Below, one piece after another: positions 1 to 7,105 of a stretch of DNA of 27,903 bases (its first letter is position 1; the number at the start of each line of letters is the position of its first letter). Where the stretch lies: IMG/VR virus record IMGVR_UViG_3300025873_000034, positions 1 through 27,903 of that record, one strand, 5' to 3'. Source of the stretch: a virus. The position numbers and the translations under genes are program-made. Under the pieces are notes generated by a model. That model was not told where the DNA came from. It searched no databases and saw only the letters and a list, made by a program, of their open reading frames with translations.

Positions 1-135
1 TACGAATGGGTTACTGGTCTGGCAAAGAATGAAGACAGATCCATTTCTGCCCAGTTCAGTAGGATCATCCGTTCTGCCAAGCGAGTCAAAGAGGAAGAGA
101 TTGTGAAACTTGGCAATCAAACATCACTTGAGTGA
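1..135 (+). CDS. C-terminal end of a ribbon-helix-helix-like protein (partial)
   Basis: An open frame runs in from the left edge and stops at TGA 133-135, giving 44 residues. They include the segment LAKNEDRSISAQFSRIIRSA, which resembles the second half of an Arc/MetJ-type ribbon-helix-helix domain: a short turn followed by an amphipathic helix. Proteins of this type usually bind operators as dimers. The start and N-terminal strand lie outside the window, so the fold cannot be confirmed. The gene converges on the minus-strand gene that ends at 124, with the two stop codons overlapping in a 12-base shared stretch. It could also be an unrelated small helical protein. Confidence 0.45.
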   Translation, partial: YEWVTGLAKNEDRSISAQFSRIIRSAKRVKEEEIVKLGNQTSLE

Positions 136-636
136 TACAGGTATATGTCTATTGACCGCGTAATAGTTACTCAGACTACTGAGTCCTGATTTCAAACTGC
201 GAAGCTGTGATTGATTGGCGATCTTTGATTCATCCCAGATGACAGAGATCACCAATCGCACAGTGTTTCGCCCAACGTCTGACTGCAATTGTCTCACAGC
301 AGATGAGACCCTACCAATTGCATAGACGAACTTCCCCCCAATTTCACCACCACCTATTGATCCAACAAGGCTAGCGATACAACTGCGTTTGCCGCCCGCT
401 CGATCCAGATCCCAACTTAACTTTGTACCAGCAGTGTGCTGCTCTTCTGTTATCAATTGACTAGCCAATAGACGATCAAGCTCACATCCATCAGTGACTC
501 GGACTCTGACTCGTCCAACATTTAACCCTGCCGCCTCAATCACAACGGCATGGTGACGCTGTAGTTCTGGGGTTCCGAAGTCAGAAGTTTCTGATCGTTT
601 CTTCCCAGTCTTCCGATGGATCTTCTTGCTCTTCAT
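124..636 (-). CDS. DUF6456-like phage protein
   Basis: This 170-residue protein has a strongly basic N-terminus (about residues 1-15, rich in Lys and Arg). A segment at about 53-80 reads LDRLLASQLITEEQHTAG followed by LSWDLDRAG. That layout (hydrophobic-Arg-Leu, an ITxxQxxAG step, then an aromatic-Arg-Ala-Gly helix) resembles the DUF6456 domain of alphaproteobacterial and phage proteins, where it often accompanies DNA-binding regions. No catalytic motif is evident. Its first 56 bases overlap the end of the primase-helicase gene in another frame, so it is probably translated from the same message. An AGGA sits four bases before the ATG. The role is unknown; a small DNA-binding or regulatory protein is a reasonable guess. 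Confidence 0.7.
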   Translation of the reverse strand: MKSKKIHRKTGKKRSETSDFGTPELQRHHAVVIEAAGLNVGRVRVRVTDGCELDRLLASQLITEEQHTAGTKLSWDLDRAGGKRSCIASLVGSIGGGEIGGKFVYAIGRVSSAVRQLQSDVGRNTVRLVISVIWDESKIANQSQLRSLKSGLSSLSNYYAVNRHIPVSLK

Positions 637-2335
637 AGGTTCCTGTTGCTATATCATATGTTAATTCAGCTACGCCTTGCTTTCCTATGTGCTTAAATCT
701 TACTTTCCATGTATGGATTTCTACTAATCCCGTGTCTGGATTTTGGTGGACAGTCAGACCAACGTCAGCCTTGGCAAAAAATTGTGCTGATCCTGCCAGA
801 TCCCATCCTTTTGGGATAGGATACTGGCCACCCTTATCTCGATACATCTTGGCCGGATGAGCCACAAAAAATACAGCCGCATCATGTGCCGCCGCCCAGT
901 TCCTAACCTTAGTCAGCATCTCAGATATTAGGTTGGTCTCTGACTTGCTACTTGCCCCAAGATCGAGGTAGGAAAATGGATCGATGGTCAAAGTTCTTGC
1001 CCCGTTACGAGCGACAGCGATGGACGCTCTGCTCAACAGGTCTTCGATGGTCGCGGTTACATTGTTTGATTGCTCCATGAAAAGAAAGTGGTCACCAATC
1101 CAATCAGATGCCCGTATCATTTCAGCCTCACTCATTCTGGGAGTTGGGCCAGAATAAAAAGGCTTTGCCAACACCTTTTCCATAAGTTTTGGGATGTGCA
1201 TACTTGGAGGGGATTCAAATGAGCATACACAATGCCGCCAATCAAAGTTCCTCGACAGGTTAAACAAGAGTTGATCGACAAACTCTGATTTGCCCATCGA
1301 TGGTACGCCTGTGACCACATACAGCATACCTGTCTTGATGGTCATCAGGTCATCCACATTTGCGAAGCCCGTAGACAATCCCTTCCCTGCCCCGTGTCTG
1401 TATAGAGAAATAACTTCGCTCATGTAATGAGCTACGTCATAGAGACCAGCAATAGGCCAAGGTTCTGCCTCGTTTATGGCGTTAGCAACAGCAGCCTTAC
1501 CATGTTTCACCAGACAATCGTTAGCGTCCTTGCAATCATCTGGCCATGTGACGCTCCAACATTTTCCCTTCCCCACACGACGAGCTATCTCTTCACCTAA
1601 CGCACGACCAGCGGTGTCAGAGTCAGAACAGATGATAACTTTTTCTGTTTCCTTGAGGAGGTCGTGTGCATCCCAGATGTAGCTGAACTTTCTGTCATCC
1701 CGTGGATCAACAGTCCCATCCGACACACGGACAGGTGCGCCGTTAGGAACGGAGATAGAGTTTAAGATTCCAGCTTCGCGGACAGAGAGGCAATCTACTT
1801 CGCCTTCGCAAACAACTATTGGCTCGCCAATCTTTACTCTCTCAATACCATAGAAGGATCGCGCCGCACCCTCTTGCGTTAAGCCTTTGCCCTGTTCTTG
1901 TTCATCTTCAACCGACCTGAACTTCACGGCATAAACACTGTCGGTTCCCCACTCCACATACGGAAAGCCAACACCTAATCTTTCTTCGCCTAACTTGGGA
2001 AAATATTTGATCGCACTCATTACTCTGCCGGACGCGATTGTTTCATCAGACAGACCACGGTTCCTCAGATAATCAGAGGCACGGCTTGTTATACTGGTAG
2101 ACTTAGGTGGGACAAACTTCACCACCTTCTCACGTTTTGGCTCTAGGCTAGCGCCCCCCTGCTCGCCACAATGATGGCAGTTCCATTGAACATCTGGGTA
2201 TTCTACCCTAACACTTAGGACTTTCTCCTTTTGATTCACTGGCTTACGCCTGTGGCTACAGCTTGGGCATGTGTCTCTATACTGACCGTCTGCTCTCCCA
2301 ACAAACATGCCAACCATTGTTTCATGGATCTCCAT
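581..2335 (-). CDS. Bifunctional DNA primase-helicase (T7 gp4/Twinkle-like)
   Basis: This 584-residue replication protein would make RNA primers and unwind DNA at the fork. An N-terminal zinc ribbon is formed by C23-x2-C26 and C53-x2-C56. The TOPRIM primase core follows: CEGEVDCLS with acidic E178, then CSDSDTAG with D238 and D240. The RecA-fold DnaB-type helicase begins near residue 320, with Walker A GVPSMGKS (343-350), a Walker B-like ID ending at D452, and FFVAHPAK with H493 matching the sensor motif H4. KVRFKHIG near 544-551 sits where the arginine finger is expected. The length matches T7 gp4 (566 aa). A strong GGAGGGGGA ribosome site precedes the ATG. The start overlaps the upstream small gene by 14 bases, so the genes are translationally coupled. 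The family call is secure. Confidence 0.95.
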   Translation of the reverse strand: MEIHETMVGMFVGRADGQYRDTCPSCSHRRKPVNQKEKVLSVRVEYPDVQWNCHHCGEQGGASLEPKREKVVKFVPPKSTSITSRASDYLRNRGLSDETIASGRVMSAIKYFPKLGEERLGVGFPYVEWGTDSVYAVKFRSVEDEQEQGKGLTQEGAARSFYGIERVKIGEPIVVCEGEVDCLSVREAGILNSISVPNGAPVRVSDGTVDPRDDRKFSYIWDAHDLLKETEKVIICSDSDTAGRALGEEIARRVGKGKCWSVTWPDDCKDANDCLVKHGKAAVANAINEAEPWPIAGLYDVAHYMSEVISLYRHGAGKGLSTGFANVDDLMTIKTGMLYVVTGVPSMGKSEFVDQLLFNLSRNFDWRHCVCSFESPPSMHIPKLMEKVLAKPFYSGPTPRMSEAEMIRASDWIGDHFLFMEQSNNVTATIEDLLSRASIAVARNGARTLTIDPFSYLDLGASSKSETNLISEMLTKVRNWAAAHDAAVFFVAHPAKMYRDKGGQYPIPKGWDLAGSAQFFAKADVGLTVHQNPDTGLVEIHTWKVRFKHIGKQGVAELTYDIATGTYEEQEDPSEDWEETIRNF

Positions 2336-2588
2336 TCTCTTCCCCCTCCTGATATGATTGCTCGTAATTTTTCATAAGTTTGTCGAGATATATTACCCCC
2401 TGTTGAGGAGGTAACTCTTGTAGATACTCGGCGGCTTGGATTACTTTTTCGATATTAACACCAGCGTGATCACAAACAATCCTTAAATCTTTAGTTCGTC
2501 TGGTGAGATAGGCCGTGGCTTCACCCCGAATGCGCGGGACTTCAGACACCATGTCACGGAGGCAACGGTGTAAAACTGCTACCCACAT
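2322..2588 (-). CDS. Small conserved phage protein (VCDHAGV type)
   Basis: This protein has 88 residues from the ATG at 2588; a TTG at 2606 would add six. It begins MWVAVLHRCLRDM and has the segment DLRIVCDHAGVNIEKV near residues 40-55. This pattern, a Trp-led helix followed by an F/I-x-x-VC-x-x-AG-x-x-x-x-x-V step, is one I associate with short uncharacterised proteins of alphaproteobacterial phages and prophages. The composition is mostly helical, with no transmembrane segment and no catalytic motif. It sits between the RusA-like gene and the primase-helicase, so a role in replication or its control is possible. The start is uncertain: the TTG follows a G-rich run very closely, while the ATG lacks a clear ribosome site. 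Function unknown. Confidence 0.7.
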   Translation of the reverse strand: MWVAVLHRCLRDMVSEVPRIRGEATAYLTRRTKDLRIVCDHAGVNIEKVIQAAEYLQELPPQQGVIYLDKLMKNYEQSYQEGEENGDP

Positions 2589-2595
2589 CCGTGTT

Positions 2596-3015
2596 TCAGG
2601 AAACAAGTTCCCCCACTTTGATATCTGTTCGTGGATTATTCTTGTCTAATCCGTGGCAGATAATTTTCATTTTCACCTGACGATCATTGACATAAGCCAC
2701 CCCCTGTAAGAGATCACAGATTAAACTCTCATCAAGGTCGGGTCTCCTGCTGCTATAAAAAATTTTACAGTAGAGCAGGACATCTTTGTCTATTAGCGGG
2801 TCAATAGATGTTGCCTGTTCATTGAAGCCCTTCGCATAAGCCAATGCCTTGCTACTCTTTATGGACATTATACGTCCTGTATTTTTTAGATTGATTATCC
2901 TCCTGCTGTTAGCCTTGGATGCTGGCTCCCCAAGTATTGTCTTTTCAAACAACCACTTACCACCCTTCAAGTAGAGGGTTGTAATTGTTTCAGTTAATGG
3001 ATATATAATGGTCAT
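2596..3015 (-). CDS. RusA-like Holliday junction resolvase
   Basis: This is a 139-residue protein, or about 118 if the TTG at 2952 is the real start. RusA enzymes are dimeric Mg2+-dependent nucleases that cut Holliday junctions in recombination or late replication. The signature is visible: GEPASKAN near residue 29 (the usual G-E/R-P-x-x-K strand), then SSRRPDLDESLICDLLQG, then YVNDRQVK. The aspartates in RPDLD and NDRQV correspond to the acidic metal ligands of the family. DES replaces the common DN(L/I), a modest deviation. The first 21 residues have no family counterpart, and the ATG start would overlap the divergent plus-strand gene by eight bases. The TTG, with AAGGG upstream, is therefore a serious alternative. 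First gene of its operon. Confidence 0.8.
   Translation of the reverse strand: MTIIYPLTETITTLYLKGGKWLFEKTILGEPASKANSRRIINLKNTGRIMSIKSSKALAYAKGFNEQATSIDPLIDKDVLLYCKIFYSSRRPDLDESLICDLLQGVAYVNDRQVKMKIICHGLDKNNPRTDIKVGELVS
2953..3007. promoter_or_regulatory. Possible divergent early promoter region
   Basis: The two early operons diverge here. If the RusA-like gene starts at TTG 2952, this short AT-rich gap is the only place for promoters of both. A TATAAT hexamer lies on the plus strand at 3004-3009, with a TTGTAA at 2979-2984 that is 19 bases away. That hexamer overlaps the ATG at 3008, which would argue for a later start or a leaderless message. The evidence is only string matching. Confidence 0.25.
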
Positions 3016-3877
3016 GGCCTACACCAACAAACATGATCTCCCACTTCCTGTAGTTCGCGCACTCACCTCCTTTGAGAAGTCAGAGAAGGTAGAGGGCCTT
3101 AGAGTAACAACTCTTATAGATGCTCCTCGAATAAGTCAATTGCGTCAACGACATAAGGCTCCAGATGAGGACGTAAGCACAATGCTTTATCGCATCCTTG
3201 GGAGCGCGGCACACCTGATCTTTCAGGACGGTGCGAAGGGCTTGAGCAACTCTTATATTCCAGAGGAACGGGTTAGCTGTGAGGTCGATGGAACAACTAT
3301 CAGTGGTCAGATTGACTTTCAATTTATAGAAGATGATGAGGTCAATGTTATAGACTACAAGGTGACCGCCGCTTATAGCATCATCTATGGTAAGCCTGAG
3401 TGGGAGAAACAACTGAATGTTTATGCCTTTCTTTTGCGTCATGGCAAGGGCATGAGGGTTAAAAATCTAAGTGTCTGTGCTATAATTAGAGACTGGACTG
3501 CGCGAAGGGCTACCACCACGAAAGGCTACCCTGCTTCTCCAATCGTAGAAGTTCCTGTCAAAATGTGGACCGATGAAGAGCAGGACAGATATGTGTCTCA
3601 TAGAGTTCAATTACATATTAACGCCACTGCCATAGAGGATCTGGATGGATCATTGCCTTTATGTTCCGATGAAGAACGATGGGCCAAGCCCAAGGTCTTC
3701 GCGGTGTATAAGGAAGGACGGGTGTCTGCCTTGAAACTGTTTGATAATCAGGCGGATGCTGAAAAGTTTGCTAGCAAATCTTTAGATCGTAAGGTGGTCG
3801 AGCGCCCTGCCACCTATACGAAATGCGCTGGCGATTACTGTAGGGTTGCACAACATTGCGATCAATGGGGATTGTGA
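3008..3877 (+). CDS. PD-(D/E)XK nuclease of the RecB/Cas4-like type
   Basis: This 289-residue protein is probably the exonuclease partner of a phage annealing system, trimming DNA ends. Motifs appear in order: GSAAHLIF with H69 (family motif I His), SGQIDF with D103, VIDYKVT with D116 and K118 (the D...DxK metal site), and QLNVYAF with Q135 and Y139 (the conserved QxxxY helix). Near the C-terminus, C273, C278 and C284 in KCAGDYCRVAQHC are spaced like the cysteine cluster of Cas4/AddB-type nucleases. The fourth cysteine of an iron-sulfur site is not obvious near the N-terminus, so cluster binding is uncertain. It begins the plus-strand operon, 9 bases before the ParB-like gene. A second ATG at 3014 is an alternative start. 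No CRISPR array is present, so this is not a Cas4 in context. Confidence 0.85.
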   Translation: MVMAYTNKHDLPLPVVRALTSFEKSEKVEGLRVTTLIDAPRISQLRQRHKAPDEDVSTMLYRILGSAAHLIFQDGAKGLSNSYIPEERVSCEVDGTTISGQIDFQFIEDDEVNVIDYKVTAAYSIIYGKPEWEKQLNVYAFLLRHGKGMRVKNLSVCAIIRDWTARRATTTKGYPASPIVEVPVKMWTDEEQDRYVSHRVQLHINATAIEDLDGSLPLCSDEERWAKPKVFAVYKEGRVSALKLFDNQADAEKFASKSLDRKVVERPATYTKCAGDYCRVAQHCDQWGL

Positions 3878-3886
3878 GGAACAACG

Positions 3887-4738
3887 ATGTCATATGACAA
3901 TCTAACTTTTAGTATTGAGACCATTACTCCCGATGATGCGAGTAAATATCTTGAGAGTAACGTAGAAAATAATCGTCCAATTTCTGACCGCCATGTCGCA
4001 AGTCTTGCGCGTGATATGCGGGAAGGAAACTGGGCTAACAATGGAGAGACTATTAAGATATGCCCACAAGGCAGTGTGCTTGATGGTCAACACCGTCTTT
4101 GGGCATGTGTAGAATCTAAACTCCCTTTCACCACCGCTGTGGTACGAGGCGTGGAGAACTTGGACAACGTAGATCGTAATCGTCCACGCTCATTGGGAAA
4201 CGCATTACACATGCGAGGTTATGAGCGAGCGCCTAGATTGGCGATTGCCCTTAACACTTGCTGGCGTTGGGAGAATACTAATTGGCGGTCATCCACTGAC
4301 AAGCCAACTGTCTCAGAGGCCGTCCGTTTTCTGAACGATAATTTCCAATTGGTTAATGCGGCCATGAGATACGGCCTCAAGATCAAGTTGATTGAAGGTT
4401 CGTTAGAGGCAGCGGCCTTGGTATTCTGGCGGTTGAGCAAAGTGGTAGGCGCGAAAACGGCCATGAGATTGTTTGAGCAACTGGCAACGTCAGAGTGGGA
4501 TGATGTCAATGATCCTCTCTTTCGTTACTATGAGATGGCCATGAAGGCCAAAGGTATGAGCCGGAGACCACACAAATTAATGCGGTTGAACTGGCTGATC
4601 CGTGCTATCGATGCGAAGTTGAATAATGAAAAGCATCCAAGTGCAAGGTTCTTGCGTTGGGATATCGGTAGGAAGTTACGTCTGCTTACTGGTGAACAAG
4701 CGATTAAGAATAACAACATACAAAAAGATTTGGTTTAA
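3887..4738 (+). CDS. ParB/sulfiredoxin-fold protein with DGQHR motif
   Basis: This 283-residue protein has the N-terminal ParB-like signature: ITPDDASKYLE, RPISDRHVASLARDM, GNWANNGETIKI, then VLDGQHRLWACVES with DGQHR at about 66-70. In ParB-family proteins this region forms the nucleotide-binding pocket. The many phage members of this DGQHR type are of unknown role, with nuclease or CTPase activity proposed for relatives. The remainder (about 100-283) is helical and basic, suggesting DNA contact. A GAGG ribosome site lies seven bases before the ATG. It follows the PD-(D/E)XK nuclease and is the last gene before an intrinsic terminator. It is not a plasmid-partition ParB: there is no ParA or visible parS nearby. 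Confidence 0.85.
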   Translation: MSYDNLTFSIETITPDDASKYLESNVENNRPISDRHVASLARDMREGNWANNGETIKICPQGSVLDGQHRLWACVESKLPFTTAVVRGVENLDNVDRNRPRSLGNALHMRGYERAPRLAIALNTCWRWENTNWRSSTDKPTVSEAVRFLNDNFQLVNAAMRYGLKIKLIEGSLEAAALVFWRLSKVVGAKTAMRLFEQLATSEWDDVNDPLFRYYEMAMKAKGMSRRPHKLMRLNWLIRAIDAKLNNEKHPSARFLRWDIGRKLRLLTGEQAIKNNNIQKDLV

Positions 4739-4747
4739 ATCCTGTAG

Positions 4748-4779
4748 CCCAGTGGTGTAATGCCGCTGGGTTTCTTTTT
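4748..4779 (+). terminator. Intrinsic terminator after the ParB-like gene
   Basis: CCCAGTGG (4748-4755) pairs with CCGCTGGG (4763-4770) through eight base pairs including one G-U, with a seven-base loop. TTTCTTTTT (4771-4779) follows directly. It lies nine bases past the ParB-like stop codon and twenty before the ERF start, inside an otherwise continuous operon. It may attenuate transcription or be overridden by antitermination. Confidence 0.72.
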
Positions 4780-4798
4780 AATATTGACGGAGCAATAC

Positions 4799-5692
4799 AT
4801 GATTGCCAAAGAAATTGCAGAGGCGTTGTTTGCGACAGCCCTCGACATATCCAAGAACCCTTTGGTGAAGGATGTGGAAAATAAGTTTGCTAAATTTAAG
4901 TACGTTCCGATTGATGCGTACTACAATGCGATCCCGAAGATAGCTCTTAAACATGGACTCTTCTGGCGGTGCAGAGAACAAGAGGTCACCGCAGAAGGCA
5001 AGACAATCTTCTTCAAATTCTCTTTCGATCTGTTACACAAAAGTGGCAGTGGTGTTGAGAACTTTGATACTGTTACCATCCATCATCCAGCGCAAGGACC
5101 GCAAACGGCAGGGTCTGCCAGAAGTTACGCGGAAAAACTTTTTATGCGTACAGTGTTTAAGGTTGTGACAGGTGAGAAAGATTCTGAATACTTCCATGAG
5201 TCAGAAGCAGAAGACTTGTCTATCCCTGATGCTGATGGTTCCAACAACAATGACGAGGGCTTAAACCTTCAGCAAGTCAAGGACTTGGAGAAGAAACAAA
5301 AGAAATCCAAGGACGTAGATGGAGCAAAGGTTAAGAACCTGTCTGAGTTCCGTAAAGAATTTCGTGATGACTCAGAGAACAAGAAACTCTGGGAAGATAC
5401 TGACAATGGCGTCATCCTCAAAGAACCCAATGGCCTTGCTGGCGGTTGGGATAGTGTGGAAGACATAGTTCATACCTTCATGCCGAGACTTGATGACATG
5501 CAAGGTGATGAGAAGAAGTTCAAAAATTCCCAAGAGTGTGTCAAGGGTGTTCAGTTATTCTTCAAGATTAATCGCTCAATGATTGAGGGAACGATGAACG
5601 AAAAAAGCCCAGAGACTTTCGGCAGAGTCATGGCAATGTTCAAGGCAGCAAAGACTGCTGCCAACGCTGGTGAAATCTACGATTCAAAATAG
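4799..5692 (+). CDS. ERF-family single-strand annealing protein
   Basis: This 297-residue protein would anneal complementary single strands during phage recombination. The N-terminal half has the ERF layout: an N-terminal helix, then SKNPLVKDVENKFAKFKYV and IPKIALKHGLFW, then beta-rich sequence, then GPQTAGSARSYAEKLFMRTV near 105-125 with the family's GSA-x-(S/T)-Y-A step. D/E-rich TGEKDSEYFHESEAED follows, as after the ERF core. The C-terminal part (about 165-297) is a charged linker plus a region I do not recognise. The ATG at 4799 is chosen because GGAG lies six bases upstream; a longer frame from 4760 would start inside the terminator. Sequence support is moderate, but neighbours (nuclease, SSB-like protein, resolvase) fit well. 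Confidence 0.75.
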   Translation: MIAKEIAEALFATALDISKNPLVKDVENKFAKFKYVPIDAYYNAIPKIALKHGLFWRCREQEVTAEGKTIFFKFSFDLLHKSGSGVENFDTVTIHHPAQGPQTAGSARSYAEKLFMRTVFKVVTGEKDSEYFHESEAEDLSIPDADGSNNNDEGLNLQQVKDLEKKQKKSKDVDGAKVKNLSEFRKEFRDDSENKKLWEDTDNGVILKEPNGLAGGWDSVEDIVHTFMPRLDDMQGDEKKFKNSQECVKGVQLFFKINRSMIEGTMNEKSPETFGRVMAMFKAAKTAANAGEIYDSK

Positions 5693-5701
5693 GAGAAGCT
5701 A

Positions 5702-6067
5702 ATGCCTAGCCAAAAATTTGGAGCAGGTAATCTGTTCCGCAATCAGAGGGCTGTTGCTTCTCTGGAGATCAAAACACAAGATACGGACAACCGTCATCAG
5801 TATGCGCCGGACTTAACTGGTGACATGGAGATGACGAAAGGCCAACTCCAAGCACTCGTCGGTATCTTCAAAAGTGGTGACACTGAGATCAGTCAGCGCT
5901 CGGCTACGAAAGGAGAACCAATCGTTAAGGTCTCTATTTGTGGTAAGAAATATGAAGGTGCAAAAGCTGGAGACTATCTTGCTGTGTGGCTGGAAGAGAA
6001 GTGGAAGCCAGAGAAGAAAAAAGAAGCGCCGAAGGATGAGCCACTAGATGACGACATCCCGTTTTAG
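5702..6067 (+). CDS. Small protein with SSB-like acidic C-terminal tail
   Basis: This 121-residue protein ends in PLDDDIPF. The last six residues are identical to the C-terminal tip of E. coli SSB, which binds replication and repair partners. The body (about 40-105) holds short predicted strands (IVKVSICGKKYE, DYLAVWLEE) and a Lys-rich spacer (KPEKKKEAPKD) before the tail. That matches the SSB plan of a core, a disordered linker and an acidic tip, although a full OB fold is not evident from sequence. AGGAG overlaps the upstream stop, six bases before the ATG. It lies directly after the ERF gene and overlaps the next gene by 20 bases. The likely role is protecting single-stranded DNA or recruiting host SSB-interacting proteins. 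The tail match is seen directly; binding is inferred. Confidence 0.75.
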   Translation: MPSQKFGAGNLFRNQRAVASLEIKTQDTDNRHQYAPDLTGDMEMTKGQLQALVGIFKSGDTEISQRSATKGEPIVKVSICGKKYEGAKAGDYLAVWLEEKWKPEKKKEAPKDEPLDDDIPF

Positions 6068-6317
6068 ATCACGGTCTCATCTTAACAAGGTGAGGGGGAA
6101 GCCATGTCTGGTATGTGCTTCCCCCGAAACTGTTGCTCATCATCTTATGTTTACCGATCACCCTGCTCTCTCCCTTAAAGTTTCTGACCTTAACACTGTG
6201 CCATTGTGTACACAGCATCATAGGAAACTTCACTTACACGGAAACGAAGAACAATGGTGGGCCTTGCAGGGAGTAGATCCAATCAAGTTTGTAAAAGAGG
6301 TAACTAAAGATGACTGA
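6048..6317 (+). CDS. DUF968/HNH-type nuclease-like protein
   Basis: This 89-residue protein carries KPCLVCASPETVAHHL (zinc knuckle C-x2-C, then HH) and VPLCTQHHRKLHLHGNE. The second stretch supplies a third Cys and the HH of an HNH or beta-beta-alpha-metal core. The order C-x2-C, AHH, PLC-x2-HH-x3-H matches DUF968-type proteins of phages, which include relatives of the P1 Ref nuclease. EEQWWALQGVDPIKF at the C-terminus is also typical. A metal-dependent DNA nuclease or nicking role in recombination is likely but not shown. It overlaps the SSB-like gene by 20 bases and the next gene by 8 bases, so all three are cotranslated. A 9-bp perfect inverted repeat lies inside its coding sequence. Confidence 0.8.
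   Translation: MTTSRFRSRSHLNKVRGKPCLVCASPETVAHHLMFTDHPALSLKVSDLNTVPLCTQHHRKLHLHGNEEQWWALQGVDPIKFVKEVTKDD
6094..6125. repeat. Perfect inverted repeat with GGGGGAAGC arms
   Basis: GGGGGAAGC (6094-6102) and GCTTCCCCC (6117-6125) are perfect complements separated by 14 bases, inside the HNH gene. The outer eight bases of each arm recur in the hairpin at 7366-7392. No T-run follows, so it is not an intrinsic terminator. Confidence 0.55.
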
Positions 6318-6762
6318 TATAAAAGAAATCTCTTATGCCTTTGAGGCAGTGAAGTCTGCACTACGCCAGACCAAAGACGGCATCAGCATTAGCTTGGTCA
6401 TCCATCCAAATGATGTCCCGAACCCATTGCTTAGTGATCCTGTCGGCTCAAGATACATGGTAGGTATGGCTAGGCTGGGTGATGATAACCAACCTATTGA
6501 ATCCGAAGAACAAAGAGAAGCAAGGCGTGATGTTATTTCTGCTGGCGCACTGTGCCGTGACACGGACTTCCAAAAATGGCTGATGAATAATGGCTACTGT
6601 GATGATCTATCAGAAGATGAAGCAGCCAAATCATTAAGGACATTACTTGGTGTGGAGAGTAGAGCAGAGATCAAGACTAACCGAGAAGCCCAGCGCAAGT
6701 GGCGTATCATGCGTAATCTATTTATTGAACGGTCAATACTTATGGAGACTGACCTTGGATAA
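6310..6762 (+). CDS. Conserved phage hypothetical protein
   Basis: This is a 150-residue soluble, mostly charged protein. The N-terminal half has SYAFEAVKSALRQTKDGISI, LVIHPNDVPNPLLSDPVGSRYMVGMARLGDD, a pattern I have seen in uncharacterised phage proteins: a beta strand, an HPxDVP turn, and a PVGSRY step. The C-terminal half has EDEAAKSLRTLLGVESRAEIKTNREAQRKW, where a short helix resembles a compact helical tail found in various phage early proteins. No catalytic motif stands out. AGAGG precedes the ATG by nine bases, and the gene overlaps both neighbours, so it is cotranslated with the HNH and DUF6378 genes. Position in the recombination operon suggests a DNA-metabolism accessory. I cannot name a function. 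Confidence 0.75.
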   Translation: MTDIKEISYAFEAVKSALRQTKDGISISLVIHPNDVPNPLLSDPVGSRYMVGMARLGDDNQPIESEEQREARRDVISAGALCRDTDFQKWLMNNGYCDDLSEDEAAKSLRTLLGVESRAEIKTNREAQRKWRIMRNLFIERSILMETDLG

Positions 6763-7105
6763 AGACCGCAAAGCTGACCTGTTACAGGAAGTACATGACA
6801 TGGTGACTGGCCCCAGAGCCAGCGCCTACGGAGAAACAGCAATCAATCATTCCCGCATTGCAGACTTCTGGAATAACTGGTTGAAGAATAGATCATGGTC
6901 ACATCACAATGTAATAACACCTTATGATGTGGCGATGATGATGGCACTGGTTAAATTTGCTCGCTGCCAACAGCAACCATCACATGATTCACATTGCGAT
7001 ATCGCAGGGTATGCGGCTGTTGCTGAAGATATATACGAACAAATTATGGAGGTCGAAGATGGCGGGGAAGATAGGTCGGCCACGCAGAATAGAGGAACCG
7101 AGTAA
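6755..7105 (+). CDS. DUF6378 domain protein
   Basis: This protein has 116 residues from a TTG start. It carries TGPRASAYGETAINHSRIADFWNNWL, VITPYDVAMMMALVKFARC and CDIAGYAAVAEDI. This is the DUF6378 arrangement: a (K/S)xYGxxxxNxxxIAxxW helix, an ITPxDVAxxMxLxKxAR helix, and a DIAGYAA helix. It is an all-helical family common in phages and of unknown function; the conserved acidic and His positions recall all-alpha NTP-pyrophosphatase-like folds, but that is only an impression. The TTG is preferred because GGAG lies eight bases before it and it overlaps the upstream stop by eight bases. The longer upstream frame is only a shadow of the previous gene. The next gene starts inside its last 47 bases. 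Confidence 0.8.
   Translation: MDKDRKADLLQEVHDMVTGPRASAYGETAINHSRIADFWNNWLKNRSWSHHNVITPYDVAMMMALVKFARCQQQPSHDSHCDIAGYAAVAEDIYEQIMEVEDGGEDRSATQNRGTE

Noticed and set aside
3080-3442. Minus-strand open frame of 120 codons inside the nuclease gene
   Set aside because: It lies antisense to clear PD-(D/E)XK motifs and has no recognisable features of its own.
4760-4798. Extended N-terminus for the ERF gene
   Set aside because: It would begin inside the intrinsic terminator and adds residues without family similarity; the ATG at 4799 has a good ribosome site.
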